Origin: Chitinophagaceae bacterium
GTDB taxonomy: Bacteria > Bacteroidota > Bacteroidia > Chitinophagales > Chitinophagaceae
DNA length: 64,000 bases
Direction of reading: 5' to 3'
Assembly (NCBI GenBank): GCA_016706055.1
Contig: JADJKL010000006.1
Span: forward strand, 1-64,000
The notes beneath the pieces were generated by a model. That model was not told the origin of the DNA, did no database searches, and was given only the letters and a program-made list of their open reading frames with translations. Positions 57,003 to 64,000 of this stretch are shown here, piece after piece. A program made the position numbers and the translations under genes. How positions within the stretch are numbered: position 1 is the stretch's first letter; each line of letters begins with the position of its first letter.

Positions 57003-57722
57003 ATGTGGTCAGTTTGTAAAAAAGAGCTCCGTCAATTTTTCAGTAGCCTTACTGGTTATATTGCCATTATCGTTTTCCTGTTGGTAAACGGACTGGTACT
57101 TTTTGTGTTTGACGACAATATCCTCGATTTTGGATATGCCACACTAGACCGCTTCTTTCAATTAGCTCCTTGGATACTTTTATTATTGATTCCTGCTATT
57201 ACGATGCGAAGTTTTTCGGAAGAGTTTAAAACAGGAACGTATGAAATATTACAAACAAGGCCATTAAGTCGCTGGCAGATTATTGGCGGTAAGTATCTTG
57301 GAAGTCTGATAGTCGTTTTCATTGCATTACTACCAACCATTATTTATATTTTTTCTATCCAGCGCCTTTCTACCAATGAAGGGTTGGATATGGGAGCAAC
57401 AATTGGCGCCTATATTGGTTTGTTTTTCTTGGCTGCTGTATTTACGGCAATCAGCATTTGTTGCAGCAGTTTTACAAATAACGCAGTAGTTGCCTTTATT
57501 GTAAGTCTTATTGGGTGTGCTTTATTATACTATGGCTTTAGTGCTATCAGTAAATTACCAGCTTTAAGCAATGGTCCTGATTATTATACAGAGATGTTAG
57601 GGATAGATTTTCATTACAGAAGTATTAGCCGTGGATTGATTGATACAAGAGATATAGTTTATTTCTTGTCTGTCATATTATTGTTTTTAAGTATTACTAA
57701 TCGAAACTTATTAAAGCGATAA
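57003..57722 (+). CDS. gldF: Gliding-motility ABC transporter permease GldF
   Basis: 239 residues from the ATG at 57003 (MWSVCKKELRQFFSSLTGYI, typical for GldF); an upstream start at 56970 covers non-conserved sequence. Six hydrophobic segments, the ABC-2 permease type, with MRSFSEEFKTGTYEILQTRP as the conserved cytoplasmic part. GldA, GldF and GldG form a transporter linked to gliding; gldA is not in this window. The stop codon directly abuts the gldG start. Confidence 0.92.
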   Translation: MWSVCKKELRQFFSSLTGYIAIIVFLLVNGLVLFVFDDNILDFGYATLDRFFQLAPWILLLLIPAITMRSFSEEFKTGTYEILQTRPLSRWQIIGGKYLGSLIVVFIALLPTIIYIFSIQRLSTNEGLDMGATIGAYIGLFFLAAVFTAISICCSSFTNNAVVAFIVSLIGCALLYYGFSAISKLPALSNGPDYYTEMLGIDFHYRSISRGLIDTRDIVYFLSVILLFLSITNRNLLKR

Positions 57723-59471
57723 ATGAAGAACATCGTAAATAAAATATTTGCTTCAAAATACTGGTGGCTGTTGCTACTGGTTATTTTATTTGCCGTTAAC
57801 TATATTGCTTCAACTTTTTATGCCCGGTTTGATCTTACTAAAGAAAAGCGATATACACTTAGTAAGGCAACTAAAGATTTATTAAAAAATCTTGATGATG
57901 AAGTGCAGATTGATGTTTTTCTGAAAGGAGAATTTCCGGCAGGATTTAAAAAACTGGCGAATAGTACAGAAGAGTTCTTAGGATTGATGAAAGACAGGAA
58001 TAGTTCAAAAGTTCATTACCGGTTTATTTCTCCGCAAGATGAAGTTGTGGGTTCAAGTACTTTGTATGGCGATTCTTTAGTTTCGATGGGAGCGGTGCCA
58101 ATAAATCTTACGGTACAGAAAAAAGCTGGTGAAAGCAGCAATATTATTTTCCCAGTAGCTGTAATGCATTATAAAGACAGGCAAGCATTGGTTAATTTAT
58201 ATCCTGGTGCCAGTGGAAGAATATCTCAGGAAGAAATCAATAGTGCTGAAGCGTTAATGGAATATCAGTTTGCCAAGACGCTTGATAAACTGGTTAAAGA
58301 TAAAAAACCAGGAATTGCATATTCAATTGGTAATGGTGAAGTGACAGATGGCAGAACATACGATTTAGTACAAACACTGGAGCAGGAGTATGTTTTTAAA
58401 ACAGTAAATATAAAATCACAACCACGAATTCCTGAAGGTGTAGATGTATTATTAATAGTAAAGCCAACTGAAACATTTACAGAAGAGGAAAAGCTAAAGA
58501 TTGATCAGTTTGTAATGAATGGTGGAAAACTGTTATGCTTTATAGATAACCTGATTGCTGAACAGGATAGTCTTGCTATTAAACCTGAAACAATTGCGTT
58601 TGACAGAAACCTGAATTTGACTGATCTGTTTTTCAGATATGGTTGTCGCATTAATACTGACCTAGTAATGGATCTGCAATGTGATTTAATACCAATTGTG
58701 GTAGGAGGTACAATGGAGAATCCGCAAATGGAATTTTTGCATTGGAATTATTTTCCCATACTTAATCAGGTTAACAGCAGTAGTAATAAGAATTTGGGGT
58801 ATGTAGCAAGCCGGTTCGCTAATTCAATTGATACAATACAGGTAGAAGGAATTAAAAAGCAACCACTATTGGTATCGTCGCCCAATTCAAGAATAATCAG
58901 CACTCCTGCATTGATTAGTTTAAATGAAAACAAGAATACACCAGAAGATGAAAAGTTTAAACGAAATGCAATTCCTGTAGCAATGCTGTTAGAAGGTGAG
59001 TTTACATCGCTGTACAGAAACAGGGTGTCTAAGTCTCAGCAAGATAGTTTAAGTGCTTACGGTTCAGTTTTTAAATCGGCGTCTGCACCAAATAAAATGA
59101 TAATTGTTGCAGATGGTGATATTGTGTTGAATGAATTTATTCCTCGAGGTAATGATGGGCAACCTGAACCAATTCCAATGGGCTGGAATAAGTACACTTA
59201 TACAGAATATTTAAAAAAGAGTGACTTTGGTAAATATTTTATCCCAGTAGCTAATAAAGATTTTTTGACAAACTGTCTTGATCAGCTGGTGAACAACCCA
59301 GCAATTAGTGAAACTCGTAACAAGGATATAGTGCTGAGGTTGATTGATAGTAAAAAGGTAAAAGAGCAGAAAACAACTTGGCAGTTTATCAATATTGCAC
59401 TTCCAGTTTTACTAGTTTTATTGTTTGGCTGGGTGTATCAGCAGGTAAGAAAACGTAAATATGCTGCATAG
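57723..59471 (+). CDS. gldG: Gliding-motility ABC transporter substrate-binding protein GldG
   Basis: 582 residues. An N-terminal membrane anchor (WWLLLLVILFAVNYIASTFY) is followed by a large extracytoplasmic part (ARFDLTKEKRYTLSKATKDL, then GKPGIAYS-type segment and VDVLLIVKPTETFTEEEK) and a C-terminal membrane helix (WQFINIALPVLLVLLFGWVY). It begins directly after the gldF stop, indicating translational coupling. Confidence 0.92.
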   Translation: MKNIVNKIFASKYWWLLLLVILFAVNYIASTFYARFDLTKEKRYTLSKATKDLLKNLDDEVQIDVFLKGEFPAGFKKLANSTEEFLGLMKDRNSSKVHYRFISPQDEVVGSSTLYGDSLVSMGAVPINLTVQKKAGESSNIIFPVAVMHYKDRQALVNLYPGASGRISQEEINSAEALMEYQFAKTLDKLVKDKKPGIAYSIGNGEVTDGRTYDLVQTLEQEYVFKTVNIKSQPRIPEGVDVLLIVKPTETFTEEEKLKIDQFVMNGGKLLCFIDNLIAEQDSLAIKPETIAFDRNLNLTDLFFRYGCRINTDLVMDLQCDLIPIVVGGTMENPQMEFLHWNYFPILNQVNSSSNKNLGYVASRFANSIDTIQVEGIKKQPLLVSSPNSRIISTPALISLNENKNTPEDEKFKRNAIPVAMLLEGEFTSLYRNRVSKSQQDSLSAYGSVFKSASAPNKMIIVADGDIVLNEFIPRGNDGQPEPIPMGWNKYTYTEYLKKSDFGKYFIPVANKDFLTNCLDQLVNNPAISETRNKDIVLRLIDSKKVKEQKTTWQFINIALPVLLVLLFGWVYQQVRKRKYAA

Positions 59472-59499
59472 CCAATAATTACAACTTCCCCATTACAAC

Positions 59500-59507
59500 T
59501 ATCTTTG
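59500..59507 (+). promoter_or_regulatory. -7 promoter element of the terC-like gene
   Basis: TATCTTTG matches TAnnTTTG, 21 bases before the ATG at 59529. Confidence 0.5.
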
Positions 59508-59528
59508 CACATCGTATAAATTCAAAAA

Positions 59529-60521
59529 ATGACAACCGATCAGATTACTTATATAGTTTTTGGAGTTGTGCTTACTGTGGCATTGATCTTTGATCTTGGG
59601 TTAATGAGTAAGAAAGGGCAGAAGGTAACTATCCGTCAGGCATTATACCAGACATTTTTTTGGGTAGGGCTTGCATTGGCTTTTTTCATTTTTATGTGGA
59701 TTGAGAAAGGTCAGGGGTTAGCATTGGAGTATCTCAGTGCCTATCTGATGGAGTGGAGCCTGAGCATTGATAATATTTTTGTTTTCATACTCATATTTTC
59801 AGCTTTTGGAGTAAAAGAAAAAAACTATGGCCGAGTGCTACTTGCGGGAATTTTAATGGCTATTGTTTTCAGAATCATCTTTATTACGGTTGGTGTTGCA
59901 CTCGTAGAGCAGTTCCATTGGATACTTTACATCTTTGGTGTTTTTCTTGTTTATACAGGGTATAAAATGTTTGTAGCCAAAGGTGATGAAGAATTCAAAC
60001 CAGAAGAAAGCAAAGTATATAAATGGCTTAAAAAAATTTTTCCCTTAGTGCCACATGACGGCGACGGCAAGTACACCGTTAGAATTGACGGCAAAAAGTT
60101 TTATACAAGTCTTTTCGTTGTGGTAATAATGTTGGCAGCAATTGACTTGGTATTTGCTTTGGATTCTATTCCGGCGGTAATGGGTATTTCAAGAGATAAG
60201 CTGGTGATTTATACCTCAAATATTTTTGCAGTATTGGGTTTGCGGTCATTGTTTTTCCTATTAAGAGGAGCTGTGAGTAAATTCGATTACCTGCAACAAG
60301 GAATAGCCATAGTGCTTGTATTTATCGGAGTTAAAATGCTTTGTGAAAAATGGATAAATGAAATAGTGGATAAACAAATTCAAGTATTTATTTCTCTCGG
60401 AGTAATTATGGTTTGTATTACCGGGTCTATCTTCTATTCCTTATTTATTGATAAAAAAAATTCGAAGGTAAAAGCTGGAGAAGTAGAAGATATACCAGAC
60501 GATATTGATGTAAACTTTTGA
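59529..60521 (+). CDS. TerC/Alx-family membrane protein
   Basis: 330 residues with about nine membrane helices. TerC signatures are the acidic intramembrane sites in LMEWSLSIDNIFVFILIFSA and AAIDLVFALDSIPAVMG. Family members export manganese or other divalent ions or protect exported metalloenzymes; tellurite resistance is only a historic name. It overlaps the murF-alr start by 4 bases (TTGA). Confidence 0.93.
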   Translation: MTTDQITYIVFGVVLTVALIFDLGLMSKKGQKVTIRQALYQTFFWVGLALAFFIFMWIEKGQGLALEYLSAYLMEWSLSIDNIFVFILIFSAFGVKEKNYGRVLLAGILMAIVFRIIFITVGVALVEQFHWILYIFGVFLVYTGYKMFVAKGDEEFKPEESKVYKWLKKIFPLVPHDGDGKYTVRIDGKKFYTSLFVVVIMLAAIDLVFALDSIPAVMGISRDKLVIYTSNIFAVLGLRSLFFLLRGAVSKFDYLQQGIAIVLVFIGVKMLCEKWINEIVDKQIQVFISLGVIMVCITGSIFYSLFIDKKNSKVKAGEVEDIPDDIDVNF

Positions 60522-62902
60522 TATACACTATTAAAAATATTGCTTCAGTTATCAAGAGAGAAGCGGTAATAACAAATGATGTACAAATTGAACATCTTTT
60601 GTTTGATAGCCGTAAAATCTATTCTCCTCAGTCATCTCTTTTTTTTGCAATTGTTGGAAGCCGTCGGGATGGGCATCAGTTTATACCAGAAGTATATAAA
60701 AAAGGCGTAAGGTCTTTTGTAATTAGTCAAGAAGTTGAGGTAAATAAATTCCCCGAAGCAAATTTTATTAAAGTGGATGATTGTTTGCAAGCACTGCAAA
60801 CATTAGGGGCTGAACATAGAAAAAAGTTCACTATACCGGTTATTGGCATTACAGGAAGCAATGGAAAAACCATTGTAAAAGAATGGCTTTATCAATTACT
60901 GCATCAGGATTATAATATTGTTCGAAGTCCAAAAAGTTTTAATTCTCAAATTGGTGTGCCATTGAGTGTTTGGCAAATGAATGAGCAACATACTTTGGGA
61001 ATTTTTGAAGCCGGAATTTCTAAACCGGGCGAAATGGATAGACTAGAAAAAATCATCCAACCAACGATTGGGGTGCTAACTAATATTGGCGAAGCTCATA
61101 GCGAAGGATTTAGTTCGTTAGCACAAAAAGAAAAAGAGAAACGATTATTATTTCGCAATGCAGTCATTCCGGAATCGGTTGTTTTGAATAGTGTAAAAAA
61201 GGAACAGCGTTCAACTATTATTTCTGCCATTTATAAAACCTTCGGTATTACTATAACGATTCCTTTTAATGATGATGCTTCCATACAGAATGCAATTATC
61301 TGTTGGCAGGTAATGTTACATTTGGGATATGACAATAAAGTGATAGCGGAAAGAATGAAGCTCTTAACACCCGTCAATATGCGACTGGAGTTAAAGAAAG
61401 GAATCAATAATTGTTCGATAGTAAATGATAGTTATAGTGCCGATACAAGTTCCTTAGAAATAGCACTCAACTTTTTAGATCAGCAAAGTGCTGATGGAAA
61501 TAAAGCTGTTATTCTATCTGATTTTTTGCAAAGCTCAGTGCCGGATAAGTTGCTGTATGCACAGATTTTTAAAAGCCTGCAAAATCATGGAATAAAACGG
61601 CTGATTGGAATTGGAGAAAATATTTCTGCTTTTTTCCAATCTCCAAACAAGAGTGAGAATATGCAGATTCAGCTTTTCTCATCAACAGATGAATTTCTAA
61701 CGCAATTCCTTTCTTCTCAGTTTAAAGAAGAAGTAATATTGATAAAAGGAGCCAGAGTTTTCGCTTTCGAACAGATTGTTCAGTTACTAGAACAGAAAGC
61801 ACATCAAACGGCACTGGAAATCAATCTCAATGCGATTGTTCATAATCTGAAGGAGTATCAGCAATGTTTGAACCCTGAAACAAAGATTATGGCAATGGTG
61901 AAAGCCTTTGCATATGGAAGTGGCGGTGCAGAAATAGCTGGCATTTTACAATATCATAAAGTAGATTATCTGGGAGTGGCTTATGCTGATGAAGGTGTTG
62001 AATTACGAAAAGCTGGTATCATGTTACCGATTATGGTAATGAATCCTGAGGAATATGCATTTGAAACAATCATTGAGCATAATTTAGAACCTGAATTATA
62101 CTCCTTTGAATTATTACACTCGTTTGATGATTTTTTGCAGCAAGAAGGTATCAAACATTATCCTGTTCATCTTGAAATTGAAACCGGAATGAACAGACTT
62201 GGTTTTTCTGGTGATGATATTGAAAAGCTTTCAGAAAGATTAATTGAAACAAGTTCTTTTAAAGTTCAAACTGTATTTACTCACTTTGCTGCCAGCGAAG
62301 ATGTATCTCAAGATGAGTTTACACAGCAGCAATTTTTAATATTTAAAAAAGCGATAAAAAAAATAAAGAAAAACCTTGGCTATCCATTTTTAAGTCATAT
62401 CGCTAATTCGGCGGCCGTTGTTCGCCATCCCGAAATGCAAATGGATATGGTTCGCTTAGGCATTGGCCTTTATGGAGTGGATAGTACAGGCAGCAATCAA
62501 TTGAACCTTCAAACAGTTACTACTTTAAAATCAACTGTTGCTCAGATAAAAAATTTAAAGAAAGGCGAATCTGTAAGTTATAACCGTAAAGCAATTGTAG
62601 AAAGAGATTCGGTAATTGCTACCATCAGAATCGGATATGCAGATGGCTATCCAAGAAGGTTGGGTAATGGAATTGGTAGGGTTTGGGTGAATGGAAAATT
62701 AGCTCCTGTAATTGGAACAATTTGTATGGATATGTTTATGATTGATATAACCGACATTGAAAATGTAAAAGAAGGTGATGATGTAATCATATTCGGCACC
62801 CAACTGCCAGTACAGCAAATTGCAAAATGGGCTAATACAATTCCGTATGAAATAATGACAGGAATCTCTCAACGGGTAAAAAGAGTTTATTTTGAAGGAT
62901 AA
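60518..62902 (+). CDS. murF-alr: MurF-alanine racemase fusion
   Basis: 794 residues from a TTG start overlapping the preceding stop (TTGA). Residues ~1-435 are MurF, adding D-Ala-D-Ala to UDP-MurNAc-tripeptide: IEHLLFDSRKI, P-loop GITGSNGKTIVKEWL, GIFEAGISKPGEM. Residues ~440-794 are alanine racemase: LEINLNAIVHNL, the PLP lysine in AMVKAFAYGSG (residue ~461), IGYADGYPRRLGNG and the catalytic region GTICMDMFMIDIT. This fusion makes D-Ala and uses it in one polypeptide; it is known from Bacteroidota. Confidence 0.95.
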   Translation: MIYTIKNIASVIKREAVITNDVQIEHLLFDSRKIYSPQSSLFFAIVGSRRDGHQFIPEVYKKGVRSFVISQEVEVNKFPEANFIKVDDCLQALQTLGAEHRKKFTIPVIGITGSNGKTIVKEWLYQLLHQDYNIVRSPKSFNSQIGVPLSVWQMNEQHTLGIFEAGISKPGEMDRLEKIIQPTIGVLTNIGEAHSEGFSSLAQKEKEKRLLFRNAVIPESVVLNSVKKEQRSTIISAIYKTFGITITIPFNDDASIQNAIICWQVMLHLGYDNKVIAERMKLLTPVNMRLELKKGINNCSIVNDSYSADTSSLEIALNFLDQQSADGNKAVILSDFLQSSVPDKLLYAQIFKSLQNHGIKRLIGIGENISAFFQSPNKSENMQIQLFSSTDEFLTQFLSSQFKEEVILIKGARVFAFEQIVQLLEQKAHQTALEINLNAIVHNLKEYQQCLNPETKIMAMVKAFAYGSGGAEIAGILQYHKVDYLGVAYADEGVELRKAGIMLPIMVMNPEEYAFETIIEHNLEPELYSFELLHSFDDFLQQEGIKHYPVHLEIETGMNRLGFSGDDIEKLSERLIETSSFKVQTVFTHFAASEDVSQDEFTQQQFLIFKKAIKKIKKNLGYPFLSHIANSAAVVRHPEMQMDMVRLGIGLYGVDSTGSNQLNLQTVTTLKSTVAQIKNLKKGESVSYNRKAIVERDSVIATIRIGYADGYPRRLGNGIGRVWVNGKLAPVIGTICMDMFMIDITDIENVKEGDDVIIFGTQLPVQQIAKWANTIPYEIMTGISQRVKRVYFEG

Positions 62903-62971
62903 TGGTTCTTTAAACCCTTTTCCTTCTAACATTTAAGAGTTTCTTGACCTTCTCACTGCCGCTTTCTTTCC

Positions 62972-62979
62972 TATATTTG
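62972..62979 (+). promoter_or_regulatory. -7 promoter element of lspA
   Basis: TATATTTG matches TAnnTTTG; it lies 8 bases before the ATG at 62988. A possible -33 TTG lies at 62944. The implied leader is nearly absent. Confidence 0.5.
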
Positions 62980-62987
62980 TGCCTTAT

Positions 62988-63698
62988 ATGAAGACACTAA
63001 AAGTCCGGCATGTTGCTTTAATTATTGCCACAATTATACTTATCGATCAGGCATTAAAGATCTGGATAAAAACATCATACCCAACTGGTGAAGTGGTAAG
63101 GGTTTTTGGTATGGACTGGTTCCGCTTGCATTTTATAGAAAACCCGGGAATGGCTTGGGGTTGGAAGTTTGGCAATGAAACAGGAAAAATGATTTTGACT
63201 TTGTTTCGTCTTGCAGCGGTAATTTTTGGAACATGGTATATTGGTAAAATAATAAAACAGAAATACAGTCGTGGGTTTATTATTTGTGCCGCACTTATCT
63301 ATGCAGGTGCTTTAGGTAATTTAATTGATAGCATGTTTTACGGGATGATATTTGACAAAGGCCTTCACTACGATGCTGCTTTAAATGATTATTTGACTTA
63401 TCCAGGAATCGCAGCATTTTCTGGTAGCGGATATTCCTCTTTTTTGCATGGCAGTGTTGTTGATATGCTCTACTTCCCGATGTTTAACGGAAACTTTCCA
63501 AGCTGGTTACCTTTTGTAGGTGGACAACAGTTTGAATTTTTTAGCCCAATTTTTAATATTGCAGACGCATCAATTTCTGTTGGTGTAATTACATTGTTGA
63601 TTTTTCAAAACCGTTTTTTCAAAAAAAATATTACTGAGGAAAACATAACAACAGTAGAAACGGAATCACAAACGAGTGATAATGCTCATGTTTTGTAA
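62988..63698 (+). CDS. lspA: Lipoprotein signal peptidase II
   Basis: 236 residues from the ATG at 62988; the GTG at 62979 lies inside the promoter element. Membrane aspartyl protease that cleaves prolipoproteins. Visible are the DQALKIWIK start, FIENPGMAWGW, the catalytic Asp regions AGALGNLIDSMFYG and FNIADASISVG. An insertion of about 40 residues between them (HYDAALNDYLTYPGIAAFSG) is typical of Bacteroidota LspA. It serves the several lipoproteins predicted in this window. Confidence 0.94.
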   Translation: MKTLKVRHVALIIATIILIDQALKIWIKTSYPTGEVVRVFGMDWFRLHFIENPGMAWGWKFGNETGKMILTLFRLAAVIFGTWYIGKIIKQKYSRGFIICAALIYAGALGNLIDSMFYGMIFDKGLHYDAALNDYLTYPGIAAFSGSGYSSFLHGSVVDMLYFPMFNGNFPSWLPFVGGQQFEFFSPIFNIADASISVGVITLLIFQNRFFKKNITEENITTVETESQTSDNAHVL

Positions 63699-63721
63699 GT
63701 ATAGAATAATAAGTATTTTTA

Positions 63722-64000
63722 TTATTTATTCTGTTTCAATATTATTTTTTGAATAAGTGTTCCTGCAGATTCTGCTCTTAAAAAATAAATTCCGTTACTA
63801 AGTAATTCCGTTTTATCTATTACAAGAGTATTCACTCCTTCGGTAATAGTAAATTCTTTTTTTCTTACAACTTTTCCTGACTGATCTAGAATTTCCGCTT
63901 TAACGATTCCTGTTTTCACGGACGATACATCAAAACTAACTTGGTTGTTGAATGGGTTAATAACGGATAGCAAGGTGAATATTTCCTGCTTGGACGATAA
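63722..64000 (-). CDS. C-terminal end of a T9SS-secreted protein (partial)
   Basis: The frame is open to the right edge (upstream codons LSSKQEIFTL), so only the last ~92 residues are seen. They form a type A sorting domain: VINPFNNQVSFDVSSVKTGI, AEILDQSGKVVRKKEF, LLSNGIYFLRAES, ending IQKIILKQNK. Cargo function is outside the window. It is a different sequence from the two giants' sorting domains. Confidence 0.85.
   Translation of the reverse strand, partial: LSSKQEIFTLLSVINPFNNQVSFDVSSVKTGIVKAEILDQSGKVVRKKEFTITEGVNTLVIDKTELLSNGIYFLRAESAGTLIQKIILKQNK

Noticed and set aside
1..64000. tRNA, rRNA, integrase or prophage genes
   Set aside because: No cloverleaf-type sequence, rRNA stretch, transposase, integrase or phage structural gene was recognised by eye; a tRNAscan or HMM search would be decisive.

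Overview
The window looks like chromosomal DNA of a Bacteroidota bacterium, most likely a Chitinophagaceae-type lineage. The evidence is two very large secreted proteins with type IX secretion (T9SS) C-terminal domains, gliding genes gldF/gldG, a MurF-Alr fusion, HmuY with a TonB-dependent receptor, a DksA-like protein keeping one zinc-ligand cysteine, and many TAnnTTTG promoter elements. No phage, plasmid, integrase, transposase, CRISPR array, rRNA or tRNA was recognised.

Layout. 0-5 kb: 3' part of leuS and a tricorn-like protease. 5-17.7 kb: two tandem multidomain T9SS proteins whose last ~1.1 kb and terminators are almost identical. 17.8-29.3 kb: housekeeping genes (M23 peptidase, ruvB, response regulator, HerA-like ATPase, recQ, copper P-type ATPase, tsaE, alanine dehydrogenase). 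29.3-33.6 kb: DksA-like gene and ileS. 33.7-43.3 kb: a metal and redox stretch (HmuY, TonB receptor, DUF4920, di-haem peroxidase, SET-domain protein, nitroreductase, P1B-4 ATPase, ChaN, cysteine-rich AraC regulator). 43.4-44.9 kb: lpxA and an ABC ATPase. 44.9-48.4 kb: a probable copper-acquisition locus. 48.5-54.5 kb: small lipoproteins, acpP-fabF-rnc, methylmalonyl-CoA epimerase. 54.7-56.9 kb: iscS-iscU-iscA. 57-64 kb: gldFG, terC, murF-alr, lspA, and the start of another T9SS protein.

The most striking observations are these. (1) Short GC-rich palindromic elements sit in frame inside two essential aminoacyl-tRNA synthetase genes, in both orientations, with a related copy between genes. (2) fabF lacks about 13 residues including its catalytic cysteine. 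(3) A three-gene locus carries the CxxxM copper-ligand motif of OprC/NosA-type receptors next to a Met-rich YtkA/FixH-like lipoprotein. (4) The paired terminators of the giant genes have identical stems, while one loop is the exact reverse complement of the other.

Caution. At least ten reading-frame breaks are present (leuS x3, the tricorn-like gene, the first giant, the second giant x3, the TonB receptor, a small lipoprotein). Nearly all look like single missing bases, often in homopolymers. This fits deletion-biased sequencing error better than gene decay, so broken genes are described as probably intact in the organism.
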